DNA of 56,406 nucleotides, taken from assembly GCF_001907295.1 (NCBI RefSeq), contig NZ_MQVR01000006.1:1-56406 (forward strand), given 5' to 3'. Below are positions 10,733 through 19,530 of the stretch, one piece after another. The notes under the pieces are model-generated. The model was not told where the DNA came from. It made no database searches and saw nothing but the letters and a program-made list of their open reading frames with translations. This DNA is from Bowdeniella nasicola (lineage in GTDB: Bacteria; Actinomycetota; Actinomycetes; Actinomycetales; Actinomycetaceae). Made by a program: the position numbers and the translations under genes. Positions within the stretch are counted from its first letter, which is position 1. Every line of letters begins with the position of its first letter.

Positions 10733-13125
10733 TACTCGATGGTATGCGCGTCCTCCCCATTTCGCACACGTGTTCTATGGGAGAGTCGCCACACGATGGC
10801 CGCGCCGAGGACGCCGACGCCGAGAATGAGCGCCCAACCGGCGGGGGTCGGCAGCTCGAGGGCGGCGAAGCGGCGCAGCGGCGGGATCGCGACAATCGCG
10901 AGGACGATACCAATCATCGAGGCGAGCAGGCCCGCGCGCCACGTCGGTTTCCCATCGCGCATGAGCGGCTGGGAGAAGTTCGCGAGCAGCGTGAGGGCAA
11001 TGATGAGCGCGGTGAGCGTCGTCGCCGCCTGGGACTGCTCGATTGTGAAGCGGAAGATGCCGGAGATCGCCAGGCCCTGAACGAGCAGCACGGCGAGTGC
11101 GATGACGATGCCCGCGGGGACGGCGACGCGCAGGACGCGCTTCAGGAAGCCTTCGCGGTAGCGGCGCGTGTTCGGCGCGATGGCAAGCGCGAAGGCGGGG
11201 ATGCCGATCGACAGCGAGCCGATGATCGTGAGGTGGCGCGGCAAAAACGGGTACATGAACGCGAGGCCCGAAGTCGCGACCGCGAGCAGGATCGCATACA
11301 TCGTCTTGGTGAGGAACAGGACGGAGACGCGCTCCATGTTTGCCATGACGCGGCGGCCCTCGGCGAGGACATGCGGCAGGACTGAGAACTTGCCGGAGAG
11401 CAACACGAGGCGGGCAACGGCCTTCGTGGCGCGCGCGCCGTTATCCATCGCGATGCCGAGGTCGGCCTCTTTGAGCGCGAGGGCGTCGTTCACGCCGTCG
11501 CCGGTCATGCCGACGACGTGCTCGCGGGATTTGAGTGCGAGGACAATATCGCGTTTTTGTTCCGGGGTGACGCGGCCGAGGACGTCGACCCCTTCGAGGC
11601 GGTCGACGAGGGCTGCGGGTTCGCTCGGCAGTTCGCGCGCGTCGCCGACGCGGGGGTTGCCGCCAGCGATGCCGACCTGGCCCGCGACGGCGCCCGCGGT
11701 GGCGGCGTGGTCGCCGGAGATCACGAGGAGGCGGATGCCCTGCTCGTGCAGGTAGTCGAAGGTCTCTGAGGCATCGGAGCGCAGTTCTTCGCCGATCACG
11801 ACGAGCGCTCGCGAGGTGAGATCGTGCTCGCTGGTGCCGGCCGCGAAGGCCACGACGCGCAGGCCTTCGGCCGCAATCTCGCGCGCCGCCTCGACTTCGT
11901 CGTCGCGCAGCAGCACGTCGGGTGCGCCGAGCGCATAGAGTGTCGAGCCAATCCGGGCCGTGCCGTATTTGCGCGAGGAGTTAAACGGCGAGACTTCAGC
12001 CTCGGGCGTACGCATCTCGCCTCCGCGTCCGACCGCCAGGTAGTCGTCGATCGCGGCGGCGGTCGCGTTCGCCCGGTCGCAGCACAGCGCGGCGAGGGCG
12101 GCTTCTTCTTCGCTACTGAGCGGCGTGGCGGCGTCGATTCGGCGCACCGCCATATTGCCGGTCGTCAGGGTGCCGGTTTTGTCGAGGCAGAGCGTGTCGA
12201 CCCGGGCTAGCACCTCGACGGCAGGTAGCTCCTGGATGATCGCGCCGCGACGCGCAAGTTTCGCGCCCGCGACGGCGAAGTTCATCGAGGTGAGCAGCAC
12301 GAGGCCCTGCGGAATCATCCCGACGACGGCCGCGACGCCGAGGACGACGGCGACCTTCCAACGCCCGGATTCGAGCGCGCCGTCGATCCCGCCGTGCGTG
12401 CGCAGTTGGGCCCACATGACGAGCAGCGCGAGCGGGACGATCACCCACGACAGGCGCGTCAGGATGTAGTCGATTCCGTCGGCGAGTTCGCTGTGCACCT
12501 TCCGATAGCTCTTCACCTGCGCCCCGAGCGTATTGGCATACGAGTCGGGTCCGACGGCCGTCGCCTGGATGAGCGCCGAGCCCGCGATGACGGACGTGCC
12601 GGACATGACCGAGTCTCCGACGGCCTTCTTCTGCGGGTCGGACTCGCCGGTGAGGATCGATTCGTCGATGCTGATCCCGCCCACCTGGCGGACGATGCCG
12701 TCGACGGGGATCTGGTCTCCGAGCGAGAGGTGGACGAGGTCGCCAAGGACGATGTCTTTCGCGGCGATATCGTACGTGTCGCCGCCGCGCGTCACGCGGG
12801 CACTGGGCGCGTCGAGGATCGCGACGTCCGCGAGGACGCGCTTGGCGCGGATTTCGGCGATGGTGCCGATGAGAGTGTTGACGATGAGGACGATCCCGAA
12901 GACCGCGTCTTGCCACTGGCCGACGAGCAGCACGATGACGACGGCCGTCGCGAGGATCGCGTTAAAGACCGTGAAGATATTCGCGCGCAGGATATCGAGC
13001 GTGCTGCGTCCGCGCGGCGTCGGGGCGCGGTTGGTTTGTCCCGCTTCGATTCGCTGCTGGACTTCCGCGGCAGTAAGGCCGTTATCGGCGGTCAGCTGCT
13101 CAGGGGTCGTCGTAGGTGTGGTCAC
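10732..13125 (-). CDS. ctpE: CtpE-like P-type cation-transporting ATPase
   Basis: With the GTG start at 13125 the product is 797 aa, the length I recall for mycobacterial CtpE. It has the actuator motif TGES ([14 protein letters not shown]), phosphorylation motif [10 protein letters not shown], nucleotide-domain and hinge motif [20 protein letters not shown], and about ten membrane helices. No N-terminal heavy-metal domain or CPC motif is present, which argues against a copper or zinc pump. CtpE in mycobacteria is linked to calcium uptake and cell-envelope integrity; applying that here is inference. An upstream TTG (13146) is possible, but GTG 13125 is preceded by TACGCT at the leaderless spacing. 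It is divergent from the MBL gene. Confidence 0.85.
10739..10744 (-). promoter_or_regulatory. -10 element (TACCAT) for uvrA, leaderless type
   Basis: TACCAT, then 6 nt, then the GTG start of uvrA. It lies within the last codons of the upstream P-type ATPase gene, so uvrA can be transcribed independently. Confidence 0.5.
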
Positions 13126-13132
13126 GTTCTCC

Positions 13133-13138
13133 AGCGTA
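13133..13138 (-). promoter_or_regulatory. -10 element (TACGCT) for ctpE, leaderless type
   Basis: TACGCT, 7 nt, then GTG at 13123-13125. This supports the GTG rather than the upstream TTG, which would lie above the predicted transcription start. Confidence 0.6.
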
Positions 13139-13207
13139 GTTGGCAAGGGCCCTCACGCGGTTCCGTCTAACGGTGGAGGACGCCTCGCGCACGGCGGTGA
13201 GGTCGGC

Positions 13208-13213
13208 CACAAT
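13208..13213 (+). promoter_or_regulatory. Probable -10 element (CACAAT) for the MBL-fold gene
   Basis: CACAAT, 6 nt, then ATG at 13220. The first base departs from TANNNT but the spacing matches the other leaderless starts in the window. Confidence 0.45.
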
Positions 13214-13219
13214 GGGGCC

Positions 13220-13858
13220 ATGGATATTGTGCGCAGCAGCGAGCTCACCATCACCCGCCTCACCGTCGGCGATATGGACAACAAGGTCTACCTCATCAGG
13301 GAGACAGACAGCGGCCGCGTCATCGTCGTCGATGCCGCCGCCGACGCCGACGCGATCCTCGAGGCCGGCCAGGACGAGTTCGGCAACGTCCGCATCGACC
13401 GCATCATCACGACGCACCGCCACGCCGACCACGTGCAGGCGCTCGGCGACGTCGCGGCGCGGTCGGCGGTGAAGGCCTACTCCGGGGTCAACGACGCGCA
13501 GGCGATCCAGGACGCGACGGGCGTGCCGCAGCATCCGCTCGCCGACGGCGACCTCGTGGCTCTCGGCAACGTGCGGATCACTATCGTCGAGCTCGTCGGC
13601 CACACCCCCGGCGGGATCGCGCTGATCTTGCGCCCGAAGGAGCATCCGCCCGTCGTGATCTCGGGCGATTCGCTCTTTCCCGGCGGCGTCGGCAAGACGC
13701 ATAGTCCCGAGGACTTCACGCAGTTGCTCGGCGATGTCGAGCGCAAGCTCTTCGACGCGCTGCCCGACGAGACCGTCGTCCTGCCGGGACACGGGGATGC
13801 GACGACGCTCGGGGCCGAGCGGGGTTCGCTTCAGCAGTGGCGCGAGCGCGGCTGGTAG
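13220..13858 (+). CDS. Metallo-beta-lactamase-fold hydrolase (glyoxalase II-like)
   Basis: A 212-aa compact MBL-fold enzyme. The metal motif THRHADHVQAL (HxHxDH) lies at about residues 68-75, the next His in VGHTPGG, the bridging Asp in ISGDSLFPGG and the last His in VLPGHGD. The length fits short glyoxalase II-like thioester or lactone hydrolases that lack the C-terminal substrate domain. The cytoplasmic substrate is unknown; in this organism mycothiol thioesters are possible because mshC is present, but that is inference. The ATG at 13220 is chosen because of the leaderless -10 spacing. The stop abuts the convergent RarD-like gene. Confidence 0.85.
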   Translation: MDIVRSSELTITRLTVGDMDNKVYLIRETDSGRVIVVDAAADADAILEAGQDEFGNVRIDRIITTHRHADHVQALGDVAARSAVKAYSGVNDAQAIQDATGVPQHPLADGDLVALGNVRITIVELVGHTPGGIALILRPKEHPPVVISGDSLFPGGVGKTHSPEDFTQLLGDVERKLFDALPDETVVLPGHGDATTLGAERGSLQQWRERGW

Positions 13859-14785
13859 TTAGCTCATCTCGGGCCACCACAGGTCGTGGCGGCGCTTGCG
13901 GCGCAGCACGCGCCAGGCGCCCTCGGCGGCGAGGACGAGCACGGCGAGCCAGATGAGGCCGTAGGTCGGCATCTCGGCGGCCGTGATGCTCTCCCCAAGC
14001 AGCGTGAACGCGACGATGACGAGCAGGACAGGCTCGAGGTAGCTCAGCAGGCCGAACAGGGCGAATGGCAGCCAGGTCTGCGCGCCCGTATAGACGGCCA
14101 TGGCGCCCGCGGACAGGATGCCGAGGCCAATGATGAGCGCGAGCGCGCTGCCGCTTGCCGCGTGACGCAGCGCGGTCGGGTTACCGACGACAGCGAGCGA
14201 GAGCGGCACCATGAGCGCCATCTCCGCCCAGAGCGCGGACGAGGAGGCCATGTCGGCGAGGCGGCGGCAGACGAAATAGGCCGGGTAGCCGATCGCGACG
14301 ACGAGCGTCACCCACGTGAGGCTGCCGGCACGGACGGCCTCGTAGGCGACGCCGAGGAGCGCGAGGACCGTCGCGATGCCTTGGCCGCGCGTGATCGACT
14401 CGCAGAATCCGACGCGCCCGATGACGATCATGACGAGCGGCATGAGGAAGTAGCCGAGTGAGAGTTCGGCGGCGCGGCCCGCGCCGGGCGCCCAGGTGAA
14501 GAGCATCATCTGTGCGGCGAGCAGGCTCGCGTTGGTCAGCAGAACGGGGATCCGCCACCAGGAGTGGGTGAGCGTCGTGACAAACCGGATGACGCGCGGC
14601 CAGCGGCCGGTTGCCACCATCGCAAGCGTGAGCGCCGGGAACGTGAGCAGGAGGCGCCAGCCGAAGATCTCCCAGCCGCCGAAGGTGCGCGCGAGGATGT
14701 CGGAGTAGAACGCGAGGAACGCGAACAGGACAGAGGCGGCGAGCGACGCGGCGATGCCGCGCGTCATGAGGTTGGAGCTGCTCAC
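13859..14785 (-). CDS. EamA-family transporter, RarD-like
   Basis: A 308-aa membrane protein with about ten helices and two EamA-type repeats. [20 protein letters not shown] and [20 protein letters not shown] match the RarD subgroup of drug/metabolite transporters. The charged tail [10 protein letters not shown] is cytoplasmic. GTG at 14785 overlaps the uvrB stop (GTGA), and a second in-frame ATG is at 14767. It is therefore probably translated from the uvrB transcript. Substrate unknown; RarD was named for chloramphenicol sensitivity, which should not be taken as the function here. Confidence 0.75.
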   Translation of the reverse strand: MSSSNLMTRGIAASLAASVLFAFLAFYSDILARTFGGWEIFGWRLLLTFPALTLAMVATGRWPRVIRFVTTLTHSWWRIPVLLTNASLLAAQMMLFTWAPGAGRAAELSLGYFLMPLVMIVIGRVGFCESITRGQGIATVLALLGVAYEAVRAGSLTWVTLVVAIGYPAYFVCRRLADMASSSALWAEMALMVPLSLAVVGNPTALRHAASGSALALIIGLGILSAGAMAVYTGAQTWLPFALFGLLSYLEPVLLVIVAFTLLGESITAAEMPTYGLIWLAVLVLAAEGAWRVLRRKRRHDLWWPEMS

Positions 14786-16875
14786 TGCGCCGCTCTCATT
14801 TGGCGCAACTCCTTCTTTAGGTCGGAAATTTCGTCGCGGAGTCGGGCCGCGAGCTCGAACTGCAGTTCGGCGGCGGCGCCGCGCATCTGCTCGGAGAGGT
14901 CCTCGATGAGAGTGACGAGTTCGCCCTCGGATTCGGTCGCGACCTGCTCGCGCACGCGCGCGCACGCCTTCTTGCGCTCGGCCGCGCTCGGCCCGCTGCC
15001 GGCGCCGCGGTAGCCGCCCTTGAGCAGTTCCTCGGTGTCGATGTCCTCGCGGGCGAGCATGTCGGTGACGTCGGCGATCTTCTTGCGCAGCGGCGTGGGG
15101 TCGATGCCGTGTTCGGTGTTGTAGGCGATCTGCTTGGCGCGGCGACGTTCGGTCTCGTCGATCGCGATCCGCATCGCCTCGGTGACCTTATCGGCGTACA
15201 TGTGGACTTCGCCCGTGACATTACGGGCGGCGCGCCCGATCGTCTGGATGAGCGATTTCGAGGAGCGCAAGAACCCCTCTTTATCCGCGTCGAGGATCGC
15301 GACGAGGCTGACCTCGGGCAGGTCGAGGCCCTCGCGCAGCAGGTTGATGCCGACGAGCACGTCGAACTGGCCGAGCCGCAGCTCGCGCAGCAGTTCGACG
15401 CGCCGCAGCGTGTCAACGTCGGAGTGCAGGTATTGGACCTTCACGCCCTTGTCGAGCAGATAGTCGGTGAGGTCCTCGGCCATCTTCTTCGTCAGGGTCG
15501 TCACAAGGACGCGTTCGTCGCGCTCGACGCGCGCGCTGATCTCGCCGAGCAGATCATCGATCTGGCCCTCGGTGGGTTTGACGACGACCTTCGGGTCGAC
15601 CAGGCCCGTCGGGCGAATGATCTGTTCGACGACGCCGTCGGCCTGCCCGAGCTCATAGTCGCCCGGCGTCGCCGACATGTAGACGGTCTGCCCGATGCGC
15701 TCCAAAAACTCGTCCCAGCGCAGCGGCCGGTTATCGAGCGCGCTCGGCAGCCGAAAGCCGTGGTCGACGAGCGTACGTTTGCGGGAGGCGTCGCCCTCGT
15801 GCATCGCCCCGATCTGCGGGACGGTCACGTGAGATTCGTCGATGACGAGGAGGAAGTCCTCTGGGAAGTAGTCGAGCAGCGTGTGCGGCGGCGTGCCGGG
15901 GCCGCGGCCGTCGATGTGGCGCGAGTAATTTTCGATGCCGGCGCATGTGCCGACGGTGCGCATCATCTCGAGGTCATAGGTGGTGCGCATGCGCAGCCGC
16001 TGGGCCTCGAGCAGTTTGCCCTGGGTCTCGAGTTCCTTGAGGCGCTCGGTGAGCTCGTCTTCGATGTCCTTCATCGCGCGTTCCATGCGCTTTGGGCCCG
16101 CGACGTAGTGGGAGGCCGGGAACAAGAAGACCTGCTCGGTGGATTCGACAACGTCGCCCGTGACCGGGTGGAGCGTGGCGAGCGCGTCGATCTCGTCGCC
16201 GAACATTTCGATCCGGATCGCGAGTTCCTCATACACGGGGATGATCTCGATCGTGTCGCCGCGCACCCGGAACGTGCCACGCGTGAAGGCGAGGTCGTTG
16301 CGGGTGTATTGCATGCCGACGAACTGGCGCAGCAGGTCGTCGCGATCGATCTGCATCCCGACGTGCAGCGGCACCATGCGGTCGACGTACTCCTGCGGCG
16401 TACCCAGGCCATAGATACAGGACACGGATGCGACGACGACGCAGTCGCGGCGCGTGAGCAGCGAGTTCGTCGCGCTATGCCGCAGCCGCTCGACCTCGTC
16501 GTTAATCGAGGAGTCCTTCTCGATATAGGTATCGGTCTGCGGGACGTAAGCTTCCGGCTGGTAGTAGTCGTAATAGGACACGAAGTACTCGACCGCGTTA
16601 TTCGGCATGAGTTCGCGCAGTTCGGCCGCGAGCTGAGCGGCGAGCGTCTTGTTCGGCGCCATGATGAGCGTCGGACGCTGCACCTGCTCGATCAGCCACG
16701 CGGCCGTCGCCGATTTACCGGTGCCCGTCGCCCCGAGCAGGACCATGTCTTTTTCGCCCGCGTTGATGCGGTTCGTGAGCTCTGCGATCGCCGTCGGCTG
16801 GTCACCGGACGGCGTGAATTCGGAGATGACTTCGAGCCGATTGGCGGCGCGGACAAGGTCGGTTTCGGGGCGCAT
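14782..16875 (-). CDS. uvrB: Excinuclease ABC subunit B
   Basis: A 697-aa UvrB. It has the helicase Walker [14 protein letters not shown] (about residue 49), the beta-hairpin region [20 protein letters not shown] that clamps damaged DNA, DEAD-like LVIDESHVT, helicase motif [20 protein letters not shown], and a C-terminal UVR domain ([20 protein letters not shown]) that binds UvrC. It acts with UvrA from this same window; uvrC is not here. The ATG at 16875 has TACCCT placed 6 nt upstream, giving a leaderless transcript. Confidence 0.97.
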   Translation of the reverse strand: MRPETDLVRAANRLEVISEFTPSGDQPTAIAELTNRINAGEKDMVLLGATGTGKSATAAWLIEQVQRPTLIMAPNKTLAAQLAAELRELMPNNAVEYFVSYYDYYQPEAYVPQTDTYIEKDSSINDEVERLRHSATNSLLTRRDCVVVASVSCIYGLGTPQEYVDRMVPLHVGMQIDRDDLLRQFVGMQYTRNDLAFTRGTFRVRGDTIEIIPVYEELAIRIEMFGDEIDALATLHPVTGDVVESTEQVFLFPASHYVAGPKRMERAMKDIEDELTERLKELETQGKLLEAQRLRMRTTYDLEMMRTVGTCAGIENYSRHIDGRGPGTPPHTLLDYFPEDFLLVIDESHVTVPQIGAMHEGDASRKRTLVDHGFRLPSALDNRPLRWDEFLERIGQTVYMSATPGDYELGQADGVVEQIIRPTGLVDPKVVVKPTEGQIDDLLGEISARVERDERVLVTTLTKKMAEDLTDYLLDKGVKVQYLHSDVDTLRRVELLRELRLGQFDVLVGINLLREGLDLPEVSLVAILDADKEGFLRSSKSLIQTIGRAARNVTGEVHMYADKVTEAMRIAIDETERRRAKQIAYNTEHGIDPTPLRKKIADVTDMLAREDIDTEELLKGGYRGAGSGPSAAERKKACARVREQVATESEGELVTLIEDLSEQMRGAAAELQFELAARLRDEISDLKKELRQMRAAQ

Positions 16876-16881
16876 GCTCCC

Positions 16882-16887
16882 AGGGTA
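16882..16887 (-). promoter_or_regulatory. -10 element (TACCCT) for uvrB, leaderless type
   Basis: TACCCT, 6 nt, then ATG at 16873-16875. No Shine-Dalgarno sequence. I see no SOS-box-like repeat with certainty. Confidence 0.6.
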
Positions 16888-16902
16888 GTTCAGTGCGCGG
16901 AC

Positions 16903-17904
16903 TTAGCGATCCGAGAGCGATGGAACATGCTTTTCGCGCCGCGAAGCGATGAGCGAGGCGACCGTCGTGATGAGCAAGACGCCCGCGATCACGCCGAGCG
17001 AGACCGCAATCGGTACGTGCGGCGCCCACTCGATCGGCTTGCCACCGTTGATGAACGGCAGCGAGTTCGTGTGCATCGCTTCGAAGATGAGCTTCATGCC
17101 GATGAACGCGAGGATGACCGCGAGGCCGTAGGGCAGGTAGACGAGGCGGTCGAGCAGGCCACCGAGCAGGAAGTAGAGCTGGCGCAGGCCCATGAGCGCG
17201 AAGAGGTTCGTCGAGAACACGACGAACGGGTCCTTCGTCAGGCCGAAGATCGCCGGGATCGAGTCGAGGGCGAAGAGCAGGTCCGTCGAGCCGAGCGCGA
17301 GGATGACGACGAGCATCGGCGTCCACATCTTCTTGCCGTCGATCACGGTGCGCAGCTTCATGCCGTCGTACTCGTTGTGGATGGGCAACACCTTGCGCAG
17401 TGCGCGGATGGCGAAGTTTTCCTTGTATTCTTCGTCTTCGCCATGCGAGCGGATCAGCGAGATCGCGGTCCAGATGAGGAAGAAGCCGAAGAGGAAGAAG
17501 ATCCACGAGAAGCGCGCGATGAGGCCCGCGCCGATGAGAATCATGATGCCGCGCAGCACGAGCGCGATGATGATGCCGATCATCAGGACTTCCTGCTGGC
17601 GGTTCGGCGGCACCCTAAAACGCGACAGGATGATGACGAAGATGAAGAGGTTATCAACCGACAGCGAATACTCGGTCAGCCAGCCGGCATAGAACTCGGT
17701 CGCGACCTGGCCGTTGGCGACGAGGGCTAGGACGCCACCGAAGATCAGCGCAGCGGTGACGTAGATGCCGACCCAGATCGTGCACTCACGCATCGTCGGG
17801 ATGTGCGGCCGGTGCACGACCCACAGCAGGTCGAAGACGATGACGGCGCACATGATGCCAAGGGCGATGGCCTCAAAGGTGTAGGACAGGTGTGCAGAAC
17901 CCAC
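16903..17904 (-). CDS. TerC-family membrane protein (manganese exporter type)
   Basis: A 333-aa TerC/Alx-family protein with about nine membrane helices. Acidic membrane motifs are visible: the conserved FAGWLTEYSLSVDNLFIF (here YAGWLTEYSLSVDNLFIFVI) and STDLLFALDSIPAIFGLTKD, with Asp and Ser/Asn residues used for metal binding. Members of this family export Mn2+ or supply metal to exported enzymes. The start is GTG at 17904, with AAAGG 7 nt upstream. The leader is a yybP-ykoY riboswitch, which makes manganese the likely effector and substrate. The promoter probably lies within or upstream of coaE. Confidence 0.88.
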   Translation of the reverse strand: MGSAHLSYTFEAIALGIMCAVIVFDLLWVVHRPHIPTMRECTIWVGIYVTAALIFGGVLALVANGQVATEFYAGWLTEYSLSVDNLFIFVIILSRFRVPPNRQQEVLMIGIIIALVLRGIMILIGAGLIARFSWIFFLFGFFLIWTAISLIRSHGEDEEYKENFAIRALRKVLPIHNEYDGMKLRTVIDGKKMWTPMLVVILALGSTDLLFALDSIPAIFGLTKDPFVVFSTNLFALMGLRQLYFLLGGLLDRLVYLPYGLAVILAFIGMKLIFEAMHTNSLPFINGGKPIEWAPHVPIAVSLGVIAGVLLITTVASLIASRREKHVPSLSDR

Positions 17905-17934
17905 GGGCGACCTTTCATGCGGGGACGGTGAAGG

Positions 17935-18034
17935 GACCGAGGTCTCTTCCGCCCGGAGGGCATCGGACCCGAGCCCCCACCGTTAGGCGCTGTGATGGCG
18001 GGTTACCGATCGCGGGAATACTCCCCTCGCAGGT
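17935..18034 (-). promoter_or_regulatory. yybP-ykoY manganese riboswitch upstream of terC
   Basis: The minus-strand RNA has GCGAGGGGAGUA at its 5' end (complement of 18019-18030) and GGAAGAGACCUCGG at its 3' end. These are the conserved GGGGAGUA loop and the AAGACC-like 3' strand of yybP-ykoY aptamers, joined by a P1 pairing CGAGG/CCUCG. Inside, AUCGG-UA-ACCCG pairs with CGGGU-CCGAU, CCAUC with GGUGG, and GCCC-UCC-GGGC forms a small hairpin. The 5' strand, including GGGGAGUA, overlaps the last codons of coaE, so the aptamer starts inside that gene. Known members sense Mn2+ and control TerC or P-type ATPase genes. Confidence 0.82.
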
Positions 18035-18635
18035 CATCATAACCCGTTGAATCGGCCAGCTCGCGATAGAGCTGGGTGACGTTCGCGACCATCTGGGCTC
18101 GCGGCACGTTGGCGTCGATGACGTGGGTGGCGATGGCGCGGCGGTGCTCATCGCTTGCCTGCGCGCGCATGCGGGCGGTGGCGTCGGCCCGGCTCATGCC
18201 GCGGCTTTCGATGAGGCGCGCGATGCGCGTGTCTTCGTCGGCCTCGACGGTGAGGATGGCGTCGAAGGGCAGGTTTCCGGCGCCGATTTCGGCGAGCAGC
18301 GGGATGTCGTGGACGACGACGCCGGGCGCGGCTGCGTCGAGCGCGGCGGCCCGCTCGCAGATGAGTGGGTGCGTGATGGCTTCGAGGTCGGCGCGGGCAT
18401 CGTCGTCGGCGAACACGATCGCGGCAAGGGCTGCCCGGTCGATGCTGCCGTCGGCGGCGCGTACCGGGGGGAAGCGCGCAAAAACTTTTTCGCTACCCAC
18501 GCTTCCCGGGGCGACGACCTCACGGGCGAGCGAGTCATAGTCGATGACGTGCGCGCCAAGTTCGGCAAGGTGGGCAGCGACGGTCGACTTGCCGGCGGCG
18601 ATGCCTCCGGTCAGGGCGATGCGGAATCGTGGCAT
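18003..18635 (-). CDS. coaE: Dephospho-CoA kinase
   Basis: A 210-aa dephospho-CoA kinase, the last step of CoA synthesis (phosphorylation of the 3'-OH of dephospho-CoA). It has P-loop TGGIAAGKSTVAAHL at about residues 9-17, the following VIDYDSLAREVV with the catalytic Asp, and THPLICERAAAL plus VHDIPLLAEIG, all standard for CoaE. It lacks the C-terminal UPF0157/GrpB-like extension found in some mycobacterial CoaE proteins. It starts 2 bp after the stop of the siderophore-interacting-protein gene and is probably cotranscribed with it. Its final codons double as the 5' strand of the terC riboswitch. Confidence 0.95.
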   Translation of the reverse strand: MPRFRIALTGGIAAGKSTVAAHLAELGAHVIDYDSLAREVVAPGSVGSEKVFARFPPVRAADGSIDRAALAAIVFADDDARADLEAITHPLICERAAALDAAAPGVVVHDIPLLAEIGAGNLPFDAILTVEADEDTRIARLIESRGMSRADATARMRAQASDEHRRAIATHVIDANVPRAQMVANVTQLYRELADSTGYDDLRGEYSRDR

Positions 18636-18637
18636 GG

Positions 18638-19465
18638 CTAGTCCGGCAGGGGCGCGTGGTGATCGTAGTTCGCTTCGCCGCTACGCCAATAGCCCTCGAA
18701 GGCGGCCTGCTCGCGGTCGCATCGGGGCTTGAGGTGGCGGCGCAGCTGGGCGAGGAGCATCGCCTCTCCCCCGGCCCACACGAACGTGTCGGGCGCGATG
18801 GTGTCGATCGCGCGGGCCGCGGCGAGCAGCGCGTCGCCATCGTCGTGCCAGGTCAGGCGCGGCGCACCGGGTGCGTCGGGGTTCGCCGCGCAGGTGGGGT
18901 CGGCGGCGCCGGTCAGGTAGTCGAGGTAGGCGCGGTCTCCCCCGCGCGCGATGAGGTGGGCGCTGATGGCAAGGCCCGGGCCCATCTCGATCCAGCGCGC
19001 GACCGAAGGCAGCGCGGTTTCGTCGGCGAACAGGATGAGCGATTCGGCGCCGTTGGGGACCGGCTTGCTGCCACGCGGCCCGAGGATCCACGTCACCTCG
19101 CCAGGGCGCACACGCCTGGCCCAGGCGGTCGCAGGGCCGGGATCGTCGTGGTCGAAGAAGTCGATCATGAGCTGCGGTGGGCGCATCGCCGTCGAATACC
19201 ACCGCGGCGTGTAATCACGCAGGATGCCGTCATACGGGCGCACGAGCCGGTCCTCGCGCACGACGGGTTCGGGCGCAACGCCGTCGTCGGGGATCACGAG
19301 TTTGACGTGGTCGGTGGGGCCGGCGGAGACGAAGTCGAGGAGGTCTTCACTTTCGAAGGTCACGCGAATGAGGTTCGTCGTCACGTGCTGTACGTCGGCG
19401 ACGCGAACCCGTCGGGCTTTCAGATCGTGGCGGATCCGCTCGCGCGTGATCGGAGAAGGCGTCAT
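18638..19465 (-). CDS. Siderophore-interacting protein (FAD-binding ferric-siderophore reductase)
   Basis: A 275-aa SIP/ViuB-family flavoprotein. The FAD-binding barrel includes RVTFESEDLLDF and the flavin-contact motif DYTPRWY (family form RxYTxR), followed by FFDHDDPGPATAWA and GPRGSKP. The C-terminal NAD(P)H-like lobe carries LILFADETALPSVARW and FVWAGGEA. It releases iron in the cytoplasm by reducing ferric siderophores, which complements the importer at 4193-7847, although the two loci are 11 kb apart. ATG 19465 is preferred over GTG 19471 because TAGTCT lies exactly 6 nt upstream of it. coaE follows 2 bp downstream. Confidence 0.85.
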   Translation of the reverse strand: MTPSPITRERIRHDLKARRVRVADVQHVTTNLIRVTFESEDLLDFVSAGPTDHVKLVIPDDGVAPEPVVREDRLVRPYDGILRDYTPRWYSTAMRPPQLMIDFFDHDDPGPATAWARRVRPGEVTWILGPRGSKPVPNGAESLILFADETALPSVARWIEMGPGLAISAHLIARGGDRAYLDYLTGAADPTCAANPDAPGAPRLTWHDDGDALLAAARAIDTIAPDTFVWAGGEAMLLAQLRRHLKPRCDREQAAFEGYWRSGEANYDHHAPLPD

Positions 19466-19471
19466 GGGCAC

Positions 19472-19477
19472 AGACTA
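19472..19477 (-). promoter_or_regulatory. -10 element (TAGTCT) for the siderophore-interacting protein gene, leaderless type
   Basis: TAGTCT, 6 nt, then ATG at 19463-19465. It sits immediately after the rpsA terminator U-tract. Confidence 0.6.
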
Positions 19478-19479
19478 TC

Positions 19480-19522
19480 AAAAAAGCTCCGCCCGCCCCT
19501 TGATCGGGACGGGCGGAGCTTT
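19480..19522 (-). terminator. Intrinsic terminator of rpsA
   Basis: On the minus strand GCTCCGCCCG and CGGGCGGAGC form a near-perfect GC-rich stem with extra pairing CCC/GGG towards the loop, followed by a run of six T residues. It lies 9 bp after the rpsA stop and insulates rpsA from the siderophore-interacting-protein gene. Confidence 0.92.
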
Positions 19523-19530
19523 ATGGGGTC

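Noticed and set aside
13126-13146. TTG at 13146 as the start of ctpE
   Set aside because: TACGCT at 13133-13138 would lie inside the coding region; GTG 13125 fits the leaderless spacing and gives the usual 797-aa length.
15109-17730. An 873-codon plus-strand open frame opposite uvrB and terC, and similar long frames elsewhere (for example 5997-7604, 54525-56288)
   Set aside because: They are antisense to strongly recognised genes, have Arg/Asp/Ala-rich compositions typical of high-GC shadow frames, and show no motifs.
19466-19471. GTG at 19471 as the start of the siderophore-interacting protein
   Set aside because: It lies at or above the predicted transcription start; ATG 19465 has the 6-nt spacing from TAGTCT.
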